Part shown: positions 55,553 to 64,000 of the stretch, one piece after another | How positions within the stretch are numbered: the first letter of the stretch is position 1 | How the letters are laid out: each line of letters opens with the position of its first letter | NCBI RefSeq assembly: GCF_016406305.1 | Contig: NZ_CP066369.1 | Coordinates: 1,506,501-1,570,500 of the forward strand | Source of the DNA: Shewanella putrefaciens | GTDB taxonomy: Bacteria > Pseudomonadota > Gammaproteobacteria > Enterobacterales > Shewanellaceae | Direction: 5' to 3' | Length of the DNA stretch: 64,000 nt | Notes under the pieces: generated by a model | What the model was told of the DNA's origin: nothing | Database searches by the model: none | What the model saw: only the letters and a program-made list of their open reading frames with translations | Translations under genes and position numbers: made by a program

Positions 55553-56761
55553 ATGAATACAACTAGTTCTGCGGGTCATACCGCAATATTGAATTGCTGG
55601 AGTGGGGTTGTTGCGTTATCAATTTGTGCTTTCGCATTAGTTACTTCAGAGTTTTTGCCGGTCAGTTTATTGACTCCCATTGCGAGGGACCTCGATGTTA
55701 CAGAGGGAATGGCTGGGCAAGGGATCGCTATTTCCGGCATTTTCGCCGTCATAACGAGCCTGTTTATTTCTTCGCTCTCAGGCAACCTTGACCGCAAGCT
55801 CCTATTGTTGGGGCTCACTACTGCTATGGGGATATCCGGCGCTATCATTGCCCTTGCTCCCAACTACCCAATCTACATGCTCGGACGGGCGTTGATTGGT
55901 GTGGTTATTGGCGGTTTTTGGTCTATGTCAGCGGCCACGGCTATGCGTTTAGTTCCTACACATCAGGTTCCTCTCGCCTTAGCCATAGTCAACGGCGGTA
56001 ATGCCTTGGCAACGGTATTAGCTGCGCCATTGGGGGCATGGCTTGGTGACGTTCTTGGTTGGCGTAGTGCTTTCTTCTGTTTGGTTCCCATCGCATTCAT
56101 CGCCTTAGTATGGCAATGGTACGCGTTACCTTTTATGCCTGTTACTGGGCGATCAAGCCGTTCTGGTCATGTATTGCAGATGGTTCTGTTATTAAAACTT
56201 TCGGGCATCAAGATGGGGCTCGTGGCCAGCAGCATGATGTTTATGGGGCAGTTTGCATTATTCACTTATATCCGGCCGTTTTTGGAAACTGTCACTCAGT
56301 TGCATGGCACCACTCTTTCATTTGCGCTGTTGGTAATAGGTGTCGCCGGGGTTATTGGCACTTTGTTGGTGGCCAGAGTTTTGCAATGGGGGTTTTATCA
56401 GACATTGGTCGTGATACCACTCCTAATGGCCGCAACGGCACTTGGTCTGATCGCCGCAGGTACATGGTTTACGGCTGTGATTGCGCTACTTGCACTATGG
56501 GGACTGACTGGCACTTCAGCTCCTGTCGGCTGGTGGACGTGGATTACCAAGGTCTTTCCAAACGATGCTGAAGCGGCAGGCGGTCTCTTTGTTGCCATCA
56601 TTCAACTCTCTATTGCGCTCGGTTCTACACTCGGGGGTCTCCTGTTTGACTACAGTGGCTATCAAAGCACCTTTTTGCTCAGTGCCACACTTTTGCTGAT
56701 ATCAGCATTACTTTCAATACTCACGGCACAGGCCTCGACTAACACTATTCACAACAACTGA
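55553..56761 (+). CDS. MFS transporter, NepI/AraJ-like drug:H+ antiporter family
   Basis: 402 residues with 12 predicted membrane segments. FLPVSLLTPIARDLDVTEGMAGQ and SGNLDRK are the first helix and the A-loop; GFWSMSAATAMRLVP and PVGWWTWITKVF strongly resemble E. coli NepI, a purine ribonucleoside exporter. The substrate here is inference and could be unrelated. ATG at 55553 has a weak RBS (TTGGA). First gene of the divergent unit next to the LysR regulator; the hydrolase starts 17 bases after it. Confidence 0.88.
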   Translation: MNTTSSAGHTAILNCWSGVVALSICAFALVTSEFLPVSLLTPIARDLDVTEGMAGQGIAISGIFAVITSLFISSLSGNLDRKLLLLGLTTAMGISGAIIALAPNYPIYMLGRALIGVVIGGFWSMSAATAMRLVPTHQVPLALAIVNGGNALATVLAAPLGAWLGDVLGWRSAFFCLVPIAFIALVWQWYALPFMPVTGRSSRSGHVLQMVLLLKLSGIKMGLVASSMMFMGQFALFTYIRPFLETVTQLHGTTLSFALLVIGVAGVIGTLLVARVLQWGFYQTLVVIPLLMAATALGLIAAGTWFTAVIALLALWGLTGTSAPVGWWTWITKVFPNDAEAAGGLFVAIIQLSIALGSTLGGLLFDYSGYQSTFLLSATLLLISALLSILTAQASTNTIHNN

Positions 56762-56778
56762 AGATATAAGGAAAAATC

Positions 56779-57879
56779 ATGGGTGAACATTTAGAGCAAG
56801 TCACACAAAATGATGATACACCAGATACATCACGTCGAAATCTGTTGAAAATAGCAGGTGTCGGTATCGTAACTGCCAGTGTTTCATCAATGGCAGCCAT
56901 GCCAGTTGTGGCGGATACTCAATTACAGCTTGGAGCTGAGTGGGATAAAACTTTTGCTAAAAGTGATAAGGTTGACCATAAAAAAGTCACCTTTAAAAAC
57001 CGTTATGGCATCACTTTAGTCGCTGATCTTTATCAGCCAAAAAATCTCAGTGGTAAATGTGCAGCTATTGCCGTTGGTGGTCCTTTTGGGGCCATTAAAG
57101 AACAATCTTCCGGTTTGTATGCGCAAATCATGGCAGAGCGTGGTTTTGTTACACTCGCATTTGATCCTTCTTTTACCGGAGAAAGTGGGGGAGAACCGCG
57201 CCATGTGGCATCGCCAGACATCAATACGGAGGATTTCAGTGCCGCCGTCGATTGTCTTGGTTTATTGCCCTCAGTTGATCGCGAGCGAATCGGTATTATT
57301 GGGATTTGTGGTTGGGGAGGTATGGCCTTAAATGCAACCGCTGTCGACAAGCGAGTAAAAGCAGTCGTTGCCAGCACTATGTATGATATGACTCGAGTGA
57401 TGTCGAAAGGTTATAACGACAGTATGACCAAAGAACAACGCACTAAAACGCTAGAGCAGCTTAGTTTACAACGTTGGCGTGATGCAGAGAAAGGCGAGCC
57501 GGAATTAGGCCCCATTTTTAACGAACTCAAAGGCGGTGAGCCGCAATTTGTAGTGGATTATGCTAACTACTATAAATCTCGTGACCGTGGTTTTCACCCA
57601 AGAGCCATTAATTCAAACAGCTCTTGGACTATTACTAACCCATTGTCCTTTATGAATATGCCTTTATTGTCGTACATTGATGAAATATCCCCACGCCCTA
57701 TGTTGTTAGTTCATGGTGAAAAAGCGCACTCGCGCTACTTCGCGGAAACGGCCTTTGCCGCTGCCGCAGAACCTAAAGAGTTGATGATAATTAAAGGTGC
57801 TACTCATATTGACTTGTATGACAGGGTTGATGTTATTCCCTTTGATAAAATGACCCAATTTTTCCATCAATACCTGTAA
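56779..57879 (+). CDS. Tat-exported alpha/beta hydrolase with cysteine nucleophile
   Basis: 366 residues. Twin-arginine signal SRRNLLKIAGVGIVTASVS at residues ~18-36 indicates folded export to the periplasm. The catalytic elbow reads GICGWGG (Cys in place of the usual Ser, like dienelactone hydrolase); the Asp/His partners may be in HGEKAHSR and KGATHIDLYD. It resembles the DLH-like group of short exported hydrolases. Substrate unknown. AAGGA precedes the ATG; the MFS gene lies 17 bases upstream and the zinc dehydrogenase 65 bases downstream. Confidence 0.88.
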   Translation: MGEHLEQVTQNDDTPDTSRRNLLKIAGVGIVTASVSSMAAMPVVADTQLQLGAEWDKTFAKSDKVDHKKVTFKNRYGITLVADLYQPKNLSGKCAAIAVGGPFGAIKEQSSGLYAQIMAERGFVTLAFDPSFTGESGGEPRHVASPDINTEDFSAAVDCLGLLPSVDRERIGIIGICGWGGMALNATAVDKRVKAVVASTMYDMTRVMSKGYNDSMTKEQRTKTLEQLSLQRWRDAEKGEPELGPIFNELKGGEPQFVVDYANYYKSRDRGFHPRAINSNSSWTITNPLSFMNMPLLSYIDEISPRPMLLVHGEKAHSRYFAETAFAAAAEPKELMIIKGATHIDLYDRVDVIPFDKMTQFFHQYL

Positions 57880-57884
57880 GTGAC

Positions 57885-57901
57885 TGCGGCGTTTAGCCGC
57901 A
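57885..57901 (+). other. Hairpin between the hydrolase and ADH genes
   Basis: TGCGGC (57885-57890) / GCCGCA (57896-57901) around GTTTA; no T-run, so probably an intercistronic stabiliser rather than a terminator. Confidence 0.45.
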
Positions 57902-57944
57902 ACACTCTATTACAATCCACGATGATTTATATAAGGAATTTACG

Positions 57945-58994
57945 ATGACCATCAAAGCGTTCGGTGCTGTTGCCGCCGATCAACCCCTTGGCCCACTGAA
58001 TATCAGCCGCCGCGCACCTAGTGCCCATGATATCCAAATTGCTATCGATTTTTGCGGTGTATGTCATTCCGATTTACATACTGTACGCTCGGAATGGGCG
58101 GGTACCTTATATCCCTGTGTGCCAGGGCATGAGATCGTTGGGAGGGTTACCGCTGTGGGTGAACATGTCACCAAATTTAAGATAGGTGATTTAGTGGGCG
58201 TAGGCTGCATTGTTGATAGCTGTAAACAATGCGCTGATTGTGACGACAACCTAGAAAATTACTGTGATCATATGATCGGCACTTATAACGCCCCAACCAC
58301 AGATGCGCCAGGTCATACGCTCGGTGGCTATGCTGAACAAATCGTGGTTCATGAGCGTTATGTGCTGCGTATCCGTCATCCTCAAACGCAATTAGCGGCA
58401 GTGGCTCCTCTCTTATGCGCGGGTATTACCACTTATTCTCCGCTTCGCCATTGGAATGTTGGACCGGGTAAAAAAGTCGGTATTGTTGGCATTGGTGGTC
58501 TTGGGCATATGGGCATTAAGCTCGCCCATGCAATGGGGGCGTATGTTGTTGCATTTACCACTTCAGAATCTAAACGTGATGCAGCCAAAGCTTTGGGTGC
58601 TGATGAAGTGGTTATTTCCAAGAATGCCGATGAAATGGCGAAACATGTGCAGAGTTTTGATTTGATTGTGAATACCGTTGCAGCTCCCCATGATCTGGAC
58701 GCTTTACTTAGCCTATTAAAACGCGATGGCACTATGACCTTGGTTGGCGCACCTGCAACAAACCATCCATCACCCGATGTTTTTAATTTGATAATGAAAC
58801 GCCGTACCCTTGCTGGTTCAATGATCGGCGGGATCCTTGAAACCCAAGAGATGCTAGATTTTTGTGCAGAAAACAACATAGTTTCAGATATAGAACTGAT
58901 CAGGGCTGATGAGATTAATACCGCCTATGAGCGCATGCTGAAGGGCGATGTGAAGTATCGGTTTGTTATTGATAACGCAACATTAACGCGATAA
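57945..58994 (+). CDS. Zinc-dependent NAD(P) alcohol dehydrogenase (YahK/CAD-like)
   Basis: 349 residues of the MDR family. The catalytic zinc site is in FCGVCHSDLHTVRSEW and PGHEIVGRV; four structural-zinc cysteines are in CKQCADCDDNLENYC; the cofactor fold is GIGGLGHMGIKLAHAMGA. The organisation matches NADP-dependent aldehyde reductases such as YahK. In E. coli YahK reduces aldehydes; the role here is open. AAGGA precedes the ATG. Last gene of the accessory unit. Confidence 0.92.
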   Translation: MTIKAFGAVAADQPLGPLNISRRAPSAHDIQIAIDFCGVCHSDLHTVRSEWAGTLYPCVPGHEIVGRVTAVGEHVTKFKIGDLVGVGCIVDSCKQCADCDDNLENYCDHMIGTYNAPTTDAPGHTLGGYAEQIVVHERYVLRIRHPQTQLAAVAPLLCAGITTYSPLRHWNVGPGKKVGIVGIGGLGHMGIKLAHAMGAYVVAFTTSESKRDAAKALGADEVVISKNADEMAKHVQSFDLIVNTVAAPHDLDALLSLLKRDGTMTLVGAPATNHPSPDVFNLIMKRRTLAGSMIGGILETQEMLDFCAENNIVSDIELIRADEINTAYERMLKGDVKYRFVIDNATLTR

Positions 58995-59022
58995 CTGATC
59001 TGACGATGAGTGATGGGCATGC

Positions 59023-59135
59023 ATCAAGGTAGCTGGACATTCTACTGATGAAGTTGCCCATGTCACTCTAGCTTGGCTGCTATTGGATTGTGCTTCCTAG
59101 GGTCTTAGTACCATAGGGGGCGCTCTTTGCGAGTC
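59023..59135 (+). pseudogene. Possible remnant of an aldo/keto reductase gene
   Basis: One frame (59032-59100) reads AGHSTDEVAHVTLAWLLLDCAS then a stop; ALAWLL-type segments are characteristic of the C-terminal part of aldo/keto reductases. In a shifted frame just after it, RVLVP-stop-GALFASQ could correspond to the following VPIPGA motif. No intact gene exists. Only about 20 residues support this, so it is weak. Confidence 0.35.
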
Positions 59136-59242
59136 AACACATGATATCAACTGACCCCCCCTCGTTTAATTGTTCTTTGCTGTAAATCCTTGCTGACATT
59201 TCCACCCGAGAAAATCTGCACATTAGACCAAGGAATACTTGC

Positions 59243-59258
59243 TTTACGTTCGCGTAAA
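59243..59258. promoter_or_regulatory. LiuR-like operator upstream of the thiolase operon
   Basis: TTTACG-TTCG-CGTAAA, a perfect 6-base inverted repeat. It fits the LiuR-type (MerR family) motif controlling branched-chain amino acid degradation in gammaproteobacteria. About 85 bases before the thiolase start. Confidence 0.75.
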
Positions 59259-59341
59259 CGTCAGAGTGGTTTTAATGTCGATTTTATTAAACGTCCCGAG
59301 ACTAGCACTAGGCTTAGTGGTCAATTTAGGTTGGAGTTTCC

Positions 59342-60532
59342 ATGAGTACTGAACAGTTAAATCAAGATATCGTTATCGTTGCCGCTAAACGTACCCCAAT
59401 GGGGGGATTTCAAGGTTGTTTGTCATCCGTAGCATCACCAGCCTTAGCGGCGACGGCGATCAAAGGCTTGCTAGCCGATACCCAATTGGCGGGTGAACAT
59501 GTCGATGAAGTCTTGATGGGCTGCGTATTACCCGCAGGTTTAGGTCAAGCGCCTGCGCGTCAGGCAACCTTGGGGGCCGGATTGCCGCTGTCTGTCGGCG
59601 CGACGACAGTAAACAAGGTCTGTGGTTCAGGCATGAAGACTGTCATGTTAGCCCACGATTTGATTAAAGCGGGCAGTGCAAAAGTGGTGATCGCTGGCGG
59701 TATGGAAAGCATGAGCCAAGCACCGTATCTCTTGGATAAAGCCCGTAGCGGCATGCGTATGGGCCACGGAAAAATGCTCGACCATATGTTTTTAGACGGT
59801 CTTGAAGATGCCTACACGGGTGGCGCTATGGGGACTTTTGCCCAGAAAACCGCCGATGAATACGGCATTACCCGCGAGCAAATGGACGCTTTTGCCCTAA
59901 GCTCGCTCGAAAAAGCCAATGCGGCGATTAACTCGGGTGCCTTTAAAGCCGAAATTACCCCAGTCACTGTCAGTGACCGCCGTGGTGATGTGACTATCGA
60001 TACCGACGAGCAGCCCGGTAATGCCCGCCCTGAAAAAATTCCAGCCCTGCGTCCAGCCTTTAGCAAAGACGGCACTATCACAGCGGCCAACTCTAGCTCG
60101 ATTTCCGATGGTGCGGCGGCCTTAATGTTGACCTCCCGTGGCGAAGCTGAGCGTTTAGGTTTAACTGTGTTAGCGACCATTAAAGGTCACACTACCCACG
60201 CCCAAGAGCCTTCACTCTTTACCACTGCACCGGTTGGCGCTATGGCGAAATTGCTGGCTAATGTGGGTTGGTCAACGGATGAAGTGGATCTGTTTGAGAT
60301 CAATGAAGCCTTCGCCATGGTGACTATGCTTGCCGTGTCTGAACTGGGTTTAGATATTGCTAAGGTTAACGTTAATGGCGGCGCCTGTGCCTTAGGTCAT
60401 CCTATTGGCTGCTCGGGTTCACGTCTGCTGGTGACCTTAATCCATGCATTAAAAGCCCGCGGCCTTAAGCGCGGAGTTGCCTCGCTGTGTATCGGCGGCG
60501 GTGAAGCGACGGCAATGGCTATCGAGGTCTAA
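59342..60532 (+). CDS. atoB: Acetyl-CoA acetyltransferase (thiolase)
   Basis: Thiolytic cleavage of acetoacetyl-CoA or related beta-ketoacyl-CoA; in this operon probably 2-methylacetoacetyl-CoA from isoleucine. 396 residues. Acyl-accepting Cys in NKVCGSGMKTVMLA, His in NEAFAMV and the C-terminal CALGHPIGCSGSR plus CIGGGEATAMA. Start ATG 59342, preceded by GGTTGGAGTTTCC. The gene name is by family; a degradative role is inferred from the neighbours. Confidence 0.93.
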   Translation: MSTEQLNQDIVIVAAKRTPMGGFQGCLSSVASPALAATAIKGLLADTQLAGEHVDEVLMGCVLPAGLGQAPARQATLGAGLPLSVGATTVNKVCGSGMKTVMLAHDLIKAGSAKVVIAGGMESMSQAPYLLDKARSGMRMGHGKMLDHMFLDGLEDAYTGGAMGTFAQKTADEYGITREQMDAFALSSLEKANAAINSGAFKAEITPVTVSDRRGDVTIDTDEQPGNARPEKIPALRPAFSKDGTITAANSSSISDGAAALMLTSRGEAERLGLTVLATIKGHTTHAQEPSLFTTAPVGAMAKLLANVGWSTDEVDLFEINEAFAMVTMLAVSELGLDIAKVNVNGGACALGHPIGCSGSRLLVTLIHALKARGLKRGVASLCIGGGEATAMAIEV

Positions 60533-60577
60533 TGGCTAAGATTTAGTTAAATCAACAAGGCTTAAATCAACAAGACG

Positions 60578-60633
60578 GGCTAGCAAGGGCAATCACTTCC
60601 CTTGAGGATAATCATAATATCGCACCGCTAGCC
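60578..60633 (+). other. Nested stem-loop between the thiolase gene and mmsA
   Basis: Outer arms GGCTAGC (60578-60584) / GCTAGCC (60627-60633), inner stem CAAGGG (60584-60589) / CCCTTG (60599-60604). AAATCAACAAG occurs twice just before. No T-run follows; possibly an RNA-processing or attenuation element in a 130-base gap. Confidence 0.45.
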
Positions 60634-60662
60634 TATCACTCTACAAGGAAAAGGATTGCAAC

Positions 60663-62162
60663 ATGACCACACAAGTAAAGCATTACATTGACGGCGAGTT
60701 TATCCAAGGTACTGGCACATCACAGATTATTGTCACCAATCCCGCGAATAACTCGCCGATTGCCGTGATTAATGCCGCCACTAGCGATGAAGTTCACGCC
60801 GCGATTGCCAGCGCCAAAGCGGCCTTTAAAACCTGGAAAGAAGTGCCAGTGTCAGAGCGTGCGCGCGTCATGTTGCGTTATCAGCATCTGTTAAAAGAGC
60901 ACCACGACGAGCTGGCGACCATTCTTGCAAAGGAAACTGGTAAAACCTTTGAAGATGCCAAGGGCGATGTATGGCGTGGTATCGAAGTTGCTGAACATGC
61001 TTGTAACGTGGCGTCATTATTGATGGGCGAAACCGTCGAGAACGTCGCGCGTTCAATTGATACTTACAGTTACACTCAACCACTCGGTGTGTGTGCGGGT
61101 ATTACGCCATTTAACTTTCCTGCGATGATCCCGTTATGGATGTTTCCATTGTCGATTGCCTGCGGTAACACTTTCATTTTAAAGCCTTCTGAACAAGACC
61201 CTATGACGCCGCAGCGCCTGGTTGAGCTGTTTGTTGAGGCGGGTGCACCTAAGGGCGTATTGCAATTAGTGCATGGCGACAAAACTGCCGTAGATATTCT
61301 GCTGGCAGACCCTGCGATTAAAGCCATTTCCTTTGTCGGTTCTGTGGCTGTGGGTCAATATATTTATAAAACCGGTACAGATAACTTAAAACGCGTACAA
61401 GCCTTTGCGGGCGCAAAAAACCACTGCGTTATCATGCCAGATGCAAACAAACAGCAAGTGATCAACAACTTAGTTGGCGCTTCTGTGGGCGCGGCGGGTC
61501 AGCGTTGTATGGCGATTTCGGTTGCCGTGTTTGTTGGTGCCGCTAAAGAGTGGATCCCAGAATTAAAAGAAGCCTTAGCCAAAGTTCGCCCAGGTTTATG
61601 GGACGATAAAGAAGCGGGTTATGGTCCAGTTATCAGCCCTGCAGCTAAGGCGCGGGTGCTTAAACTTATCGCCCAAGGTAAAGCCGAAGGCGCCGAGTGT
61701 TTACTCGATGGCAGCGATTTTACCGTGGAAGGTTATGAATCCGGTAATTGGATTGGCCCAACCATGTTCGATAAAGTCACCACTGAGATGAGCATTTACA
61801 AGGAAGAAATCTTTGGCCCTGTACTCTGTTGTATGGAATCAGACTCCTTAGAAGCCGCCATCGAATTAGTTAACGCCAGCCCTTATGGCAACGGCACGTC
61901 TATCTTTACCGCTAGCGGTGCCGCTGCCCGTAAATATCAACATGAAATCGAAGTCGGCCAAGTGGGGATTAACGTGCCTATTCCTGTGCCATTACCTTTC
62001 TTCTCATTTACCGGTTGGAAGGGCAGTTTCTATGGCGATCAACATGCCTACGGTAAGCAAGCGGTGCGTTTCTATACCGAGACCAAGACCATCACTTCCC
62101 GCTGGTTCGAGTCCGATATCGCAGTAGCTTCAACGCCAAATATGAGCATTAACCTACGCTAA
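60663..62162 (+). CDS. mmsA: Methylmalonate-semialdehyde dehydrogenase (CoA-acylating)
   Basis: Oxidises methylmalonate semialdehyde to propionyl-CoA in valine degradation. 499 residues. [29 protein letters not shown] is a hallmark of MmsA; catalytic Cys in [16 protein letters not shown]-terminal [24 protein letters not shown] is typical of the family. AAGGA is found upstream of the ATG. Second gene of the operon. Confidence 0.95.
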   Translation: MTTQVKHYIDGEFIQGTGTSQIIVTNPANNSPIAVINAATSDEVHAAIASAKAAFKTWKEVPVSERARVMLRYQHLLKEHHDELATILAKETGKTFEDAKGDVWRGIEVAEHACNVASLLMGETVENVARSIDTYSYTQPLGVCAGITPFNFPAMIPLWMFPLSIACGNTFILKPSEQDPMTPQRLVELFVEAGAPKGVLQLVHGDKTAVDILLADPAIKAISFVGSVAVGQYIYKTGTDNLKRVQAFAGAKNHCVIMPDANKQQVINNLVGASVGAAGQRCMAISVAVFVGAAKEWIPELKEALAKVRPGLWDDKEAGYGPVISPAAKARVLKLIAQGKAEGAECLLDGSDFTVEGYESGNWIGPTMFDKVTTEMSIYKEEIFGPVLCCMESDSLEAAIELVNASPYGNGTSIFTASGAAARKYQHEIEVGQVGINVPIPVPLPFFSFTGWKGSFYGDQHAYGKQAVRFYTETKTITSRWFESDIAVASTPNMSINLR

Positions 62163-62250
62163 GCTCGGTGATTAATCGATAAACCACGGCGTCTTTACGG
62201 CGCCCAATTTATTCAATAAAAAAGTGACCACAGAGTCATAGGAGAGCCCA

Positions 62251-63408
62251 ATGGATTTTAATTTCAACGATGACCAACGTCAGTTTGCCGATCTTGCGCG
62301 CCAGTTTGCCGCGGAAGAATTAACCCCGTTCGCCGCCAAGTGGGATGAAGAACATCATTTCCCCAAAGACGTGATCCAAAAAGCCGGTGAGCTAGGTTTT
62401 TGCTCTCTGTATTCGCCAGAATCCGAAGGTGGCATGGGCTTATCGCGCCTCGATGCCTCGATTATTTTTGAAGAACTTGCCAAGGGCTGCACCGCGACCA
62501 CGGCCATGCTGACCATTCACAATATGGCGACTTGGATGGTGACGACTTGGGGCACTGAAACCCTGCGTCAGACTTGGTCTGAGCCGTTAACCACTGGGCA
62601 GATGTTAGCGTCATACTGTTTGACTGAGCCGGGCGCGGGTTCGGACGCTGCATCTTTGCAAACTAAAGCGGTGCGTGACGGTGATGAATATGTGATTTCA
62701 GGCTCGAAAATGTTTATCTCGGGCGCGGGCGCCACTGAGCTTTTAGTGGTGATGTGCCGTACGGGCCAAGCTGGACCTAAGGGTATTTCGGCGATTGCGA
62801 TCCCGGCGGATGCCGCTGGCGTTATCTACGGTAAAGCCGAAGATAAAATGGGCTGGAATGCCCAGCCGACTCGCCAAATCACCTTTGAAAACGTGCGCGT
62901 GCCAGTAGCTAACTTGCTCGGTGAAGAAGGCCAAGGTTTTACTTTTGCAATGAAAGGCTTAGATGGCGGTCGTATCAATATCGCGACCTGTTCAGTGGGG
63001 ACGGCGCAGGCGGCCCTTGAGCGTGCAACTCAATATATGAATGAGCGGCAGCAATTTGGTAAACCCCTGGCGGCATTCCAGGCGCTACAATTTAAGCTTG
63101 CCGATATGGCAACTGAGTTAGTGGCAGCCCGCCAAATGGTGCGCCTCGCGGCCTTTAAACTCGATAGTGGCGATCCAGAAGCCACGGCTTATTGCGCCAT
63201 GGCGAAACGCTTTGCCACCGATGTGGGCTTTCAAGTCTGTGATGCGGCGCTGCAAATTCATGGTGGATATGGTTATATCAGGGAGTACCCGCTGGAACGT
63301 CATTTCCGCGATGTGCGCGTACACCAGATTTTAGAAGGCACCAACGAAATTATGCGCTTAATTATCGCCCGTCGTTTGCTCGATGAAAATGCAGGACAAA
63401 TTCTGTAA
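62251..63408 (+). CDS. Acyl-CoA dehydrogenase, probably isobutyryl-CoA dehydrogenase
   Basis: FAD enzyme introducing a double bond in short branched acyl-CoA. 385 residues. FAD/substrate motifs YCLTEPGAGSDAASLQTKA and GSKMFISGAGATELLVVM; the catalytic Glu is in the C-terminal EGTNEIMRLIIARRLL; HGGYGYIREYPLERHFRDVRV is conserved. Between mmsA and an enoyl-CoA hydratase, an isobutyryl-CoA (valine) role is likely but inferred. AGGAGA precedes the ATG. Confidence 0.92.
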   Translation: MDFNFNDDQRQFADLARQFAAEELTPFAAKWDEEHHFPKDVIQKAGELGFCSLYSPESEGGMGLSRLDASIIFEELAKGCTATTAMLTIHNMATWMVTTWGTETLRQTWSEPLTTGQMLASYCLTEPGAGSDAASLQTKAVRDGDEYVISGSKMFISGAGATELLVVMCRTGQAGPKGISAIAIPADAAGVIYGKAEDKMGWNAQPTRQITFENVRVPVANLLGEEGQGFTFAMKGLDGGRINIATCSVGTAQAALERATQYMNERQQFGKPLAAFQALQFKLADMATELVAARQMVRLAAFKLDSGDPEATAYCAMAKRFATDVGFQVCDAALQIHGGYGYIREYPLERHFRDVRVHQILEGTNEIMRLIIARRLLDENAGQIL

Positions 63409-63479
63409 ATCTTCCCTTTCTATGGGAAGTTAGGATGTGGCGATAACACATTGGCAAAAACATAAAGGAGTCGATATAG

Positions 63480-64000
63480 ATGGAATATTTAGTTGAACGT
63501 ATCGAAGGCCATACGGCCATTCTGACGATGAATAATCCGCCAGCAAACACTTGGACCGCCGAGAGTTTGCAGGCACTCAAGGCTAAAGTGCTTGAGCTGA
63601 ATGCCAATAAAGAGATTTATGCTTTAGTGCTTACGGGCCAAGGGCAAAAGTTTTTCTCCGCCGGCGCCGATTTAAAGTTGTTTAGCGACGGCGACAAAGG
63701 CAATGCGGCGACGATGGCAAAGCATTTTGGTGAAGCCTTTGAAACCTTAAGTCAATTCCGCGGTGTGTCGATTGCGGCGATCAACGGCTACGCTATGGGC
63801 GGCGGTTTAGAAGTGGCGCTCGCCTGTGATATTCGCATTGCCGAAATCCAAGCGGTAATGGCATTACCCGAAGCGACAGTCGGGTTATTACCCTGCGCGG
63901 GTGGCACTCAAAATCTGACTGCTTTAGTGGGCGAAGGTTGGGCTAAGCGGATGATTTTATGCGGCGAGCGTATCGATGCAACCCAGGCATTAAATTTGCG
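63480..64000 (+). CDS. Enoyl-CoA hydratase/isomerase, 3' end beyond window
   Basis: Partial: 173 codons from the ATG at 63480 to the window edge, no stop. Crotonase motifs: MNNPPANTWT, FFSAGADLK (oxyanion hole), INGYAMGGGLEVALACDIRIA and ALPEATVGLLPCAGGTQ. AAGGAG ends 9 bases before the start. It continues the valine/isoleucine degradation operon, probably hydrating methacrylyl- or tiglyl-CoA. Confidence 0.93.
   Translation, partial: MEYLVERIEGHTAILTMNNPPANTWTAESLQALKAKVLELNANKEIYALVLTGQGQKFFSAGADLKLFSDGDKGNAATMAKHFGEAFETLSQFRGVSIAAINGYAMGGGLEVALACDIRIAEIQAVMALPEATVGLLPCAGGTQNLTALVGEGWAKRMILCGERIDATQALNL

Larger units (their letters stand above)
58995..59341. promoter_or_regulatory. Intergenic region before the thiolase operon
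   Basis: 347 bases. The left part contains a possible decayed aldo/keto reductase fragment (separate entry) and GC-rich GGGGGCGCTC/ACCCCCC stretches; the right part holds the LiuR-like site (59243-59258) and the thiolase promoter. Confidence 0.5.

Noticed and set aside
60578..60633. Stem-loop before mmsA as a transcription terminator
   Set aside because: There is no U-tract, and mmsA clearly belongs to the same catabolic operon.

Overview
The window is a piece of chromosome from a gammaproteobacterium of the genus Shewanella, probably close to the S. oneidensis/putrefaciens group. This rests on the protein sequences, on an OmcA/MtrC-type ten-heme lipoprotein cytochrome, and on gene order that matches what I recall of S. 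oneidensis from glnD/map to the valine/isoleucine degradation genes. No database search was possible, so species is not assigned.

Positions 1-20955 are a core block. The 5' end of glnD and map lie on the minus strand. Diverging from them is rpsB-tsf-pyrH-frr-uppS-cdsA-dxr-rseP-bamA-skp-lpxD-fabZ-lpxA-lpxB-rnhB-dnaE-tilS: translation, pyrimidine and isoprenoid supply, phospholipid precursor synthesis, outer-membrane protein assembly, lipid A synthesis and replication. It opens with an S2-type autoregulatory leader and is punctuated by small terminator-like hairpins. Several starts are GTG or TTG.

Positions 21000-35840 hold mostly separate genes: a GGDEF diguanylate cyclase, a Kef-type antiporter, a cold-shock protein, a DUF885 protein, a SWIM-SNF2 helicase, a PHP phosphatase, an RmlD-like reductase with three internal 15-bp tandem arrays, cysQ, mak, an ElyC-like protein and a DUF2982-like membrane protein.

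Positions 35841-40760 are the most unusual part. A GC-rich, strongly structured element is followed by two tandem integron gene cassettes with no integrase in the window. Their boundaries are fixed by exact 7-base matches between the start of each cassette and the inverse core of its own attC site. Cassette 1 encodes a small P-loop kinase and cassette 2 an exported NTF2-like protein. Next to them is the ten-heme cytochrome with a collagen-like G-x-P stalk.

Positions 40761-54456 hold a LysR regulator, bactofilin, napF, galE-galU, the phenylalanine/tyrosine catabolic set phhA-phhB-tyrR-fahA-maiA, a nucleotidyltransferase-like gene, ompW with a perfect FNR/EtrA box, an SDR, a YbaY-like lipoprotein and metA. 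Positions 54537-58994 look like an accessory insertion (LysR, NepI-like MFS, Tat-exported hydrolase, zinc alcohol dehydrogenase) that ends in a decayed fragment. From 59342 the branched-chain amino acid degradation operon starts (thiolase, mmsA, acyl-CoA dehydrogenase, enoyl-CoA hydratase running off the end). Related palindromes of the form TTTACG-N4-CGTAAA lie upstream of phhA, tyrR and the thiolase gene, suggesting shared control of amino acid catabolism.
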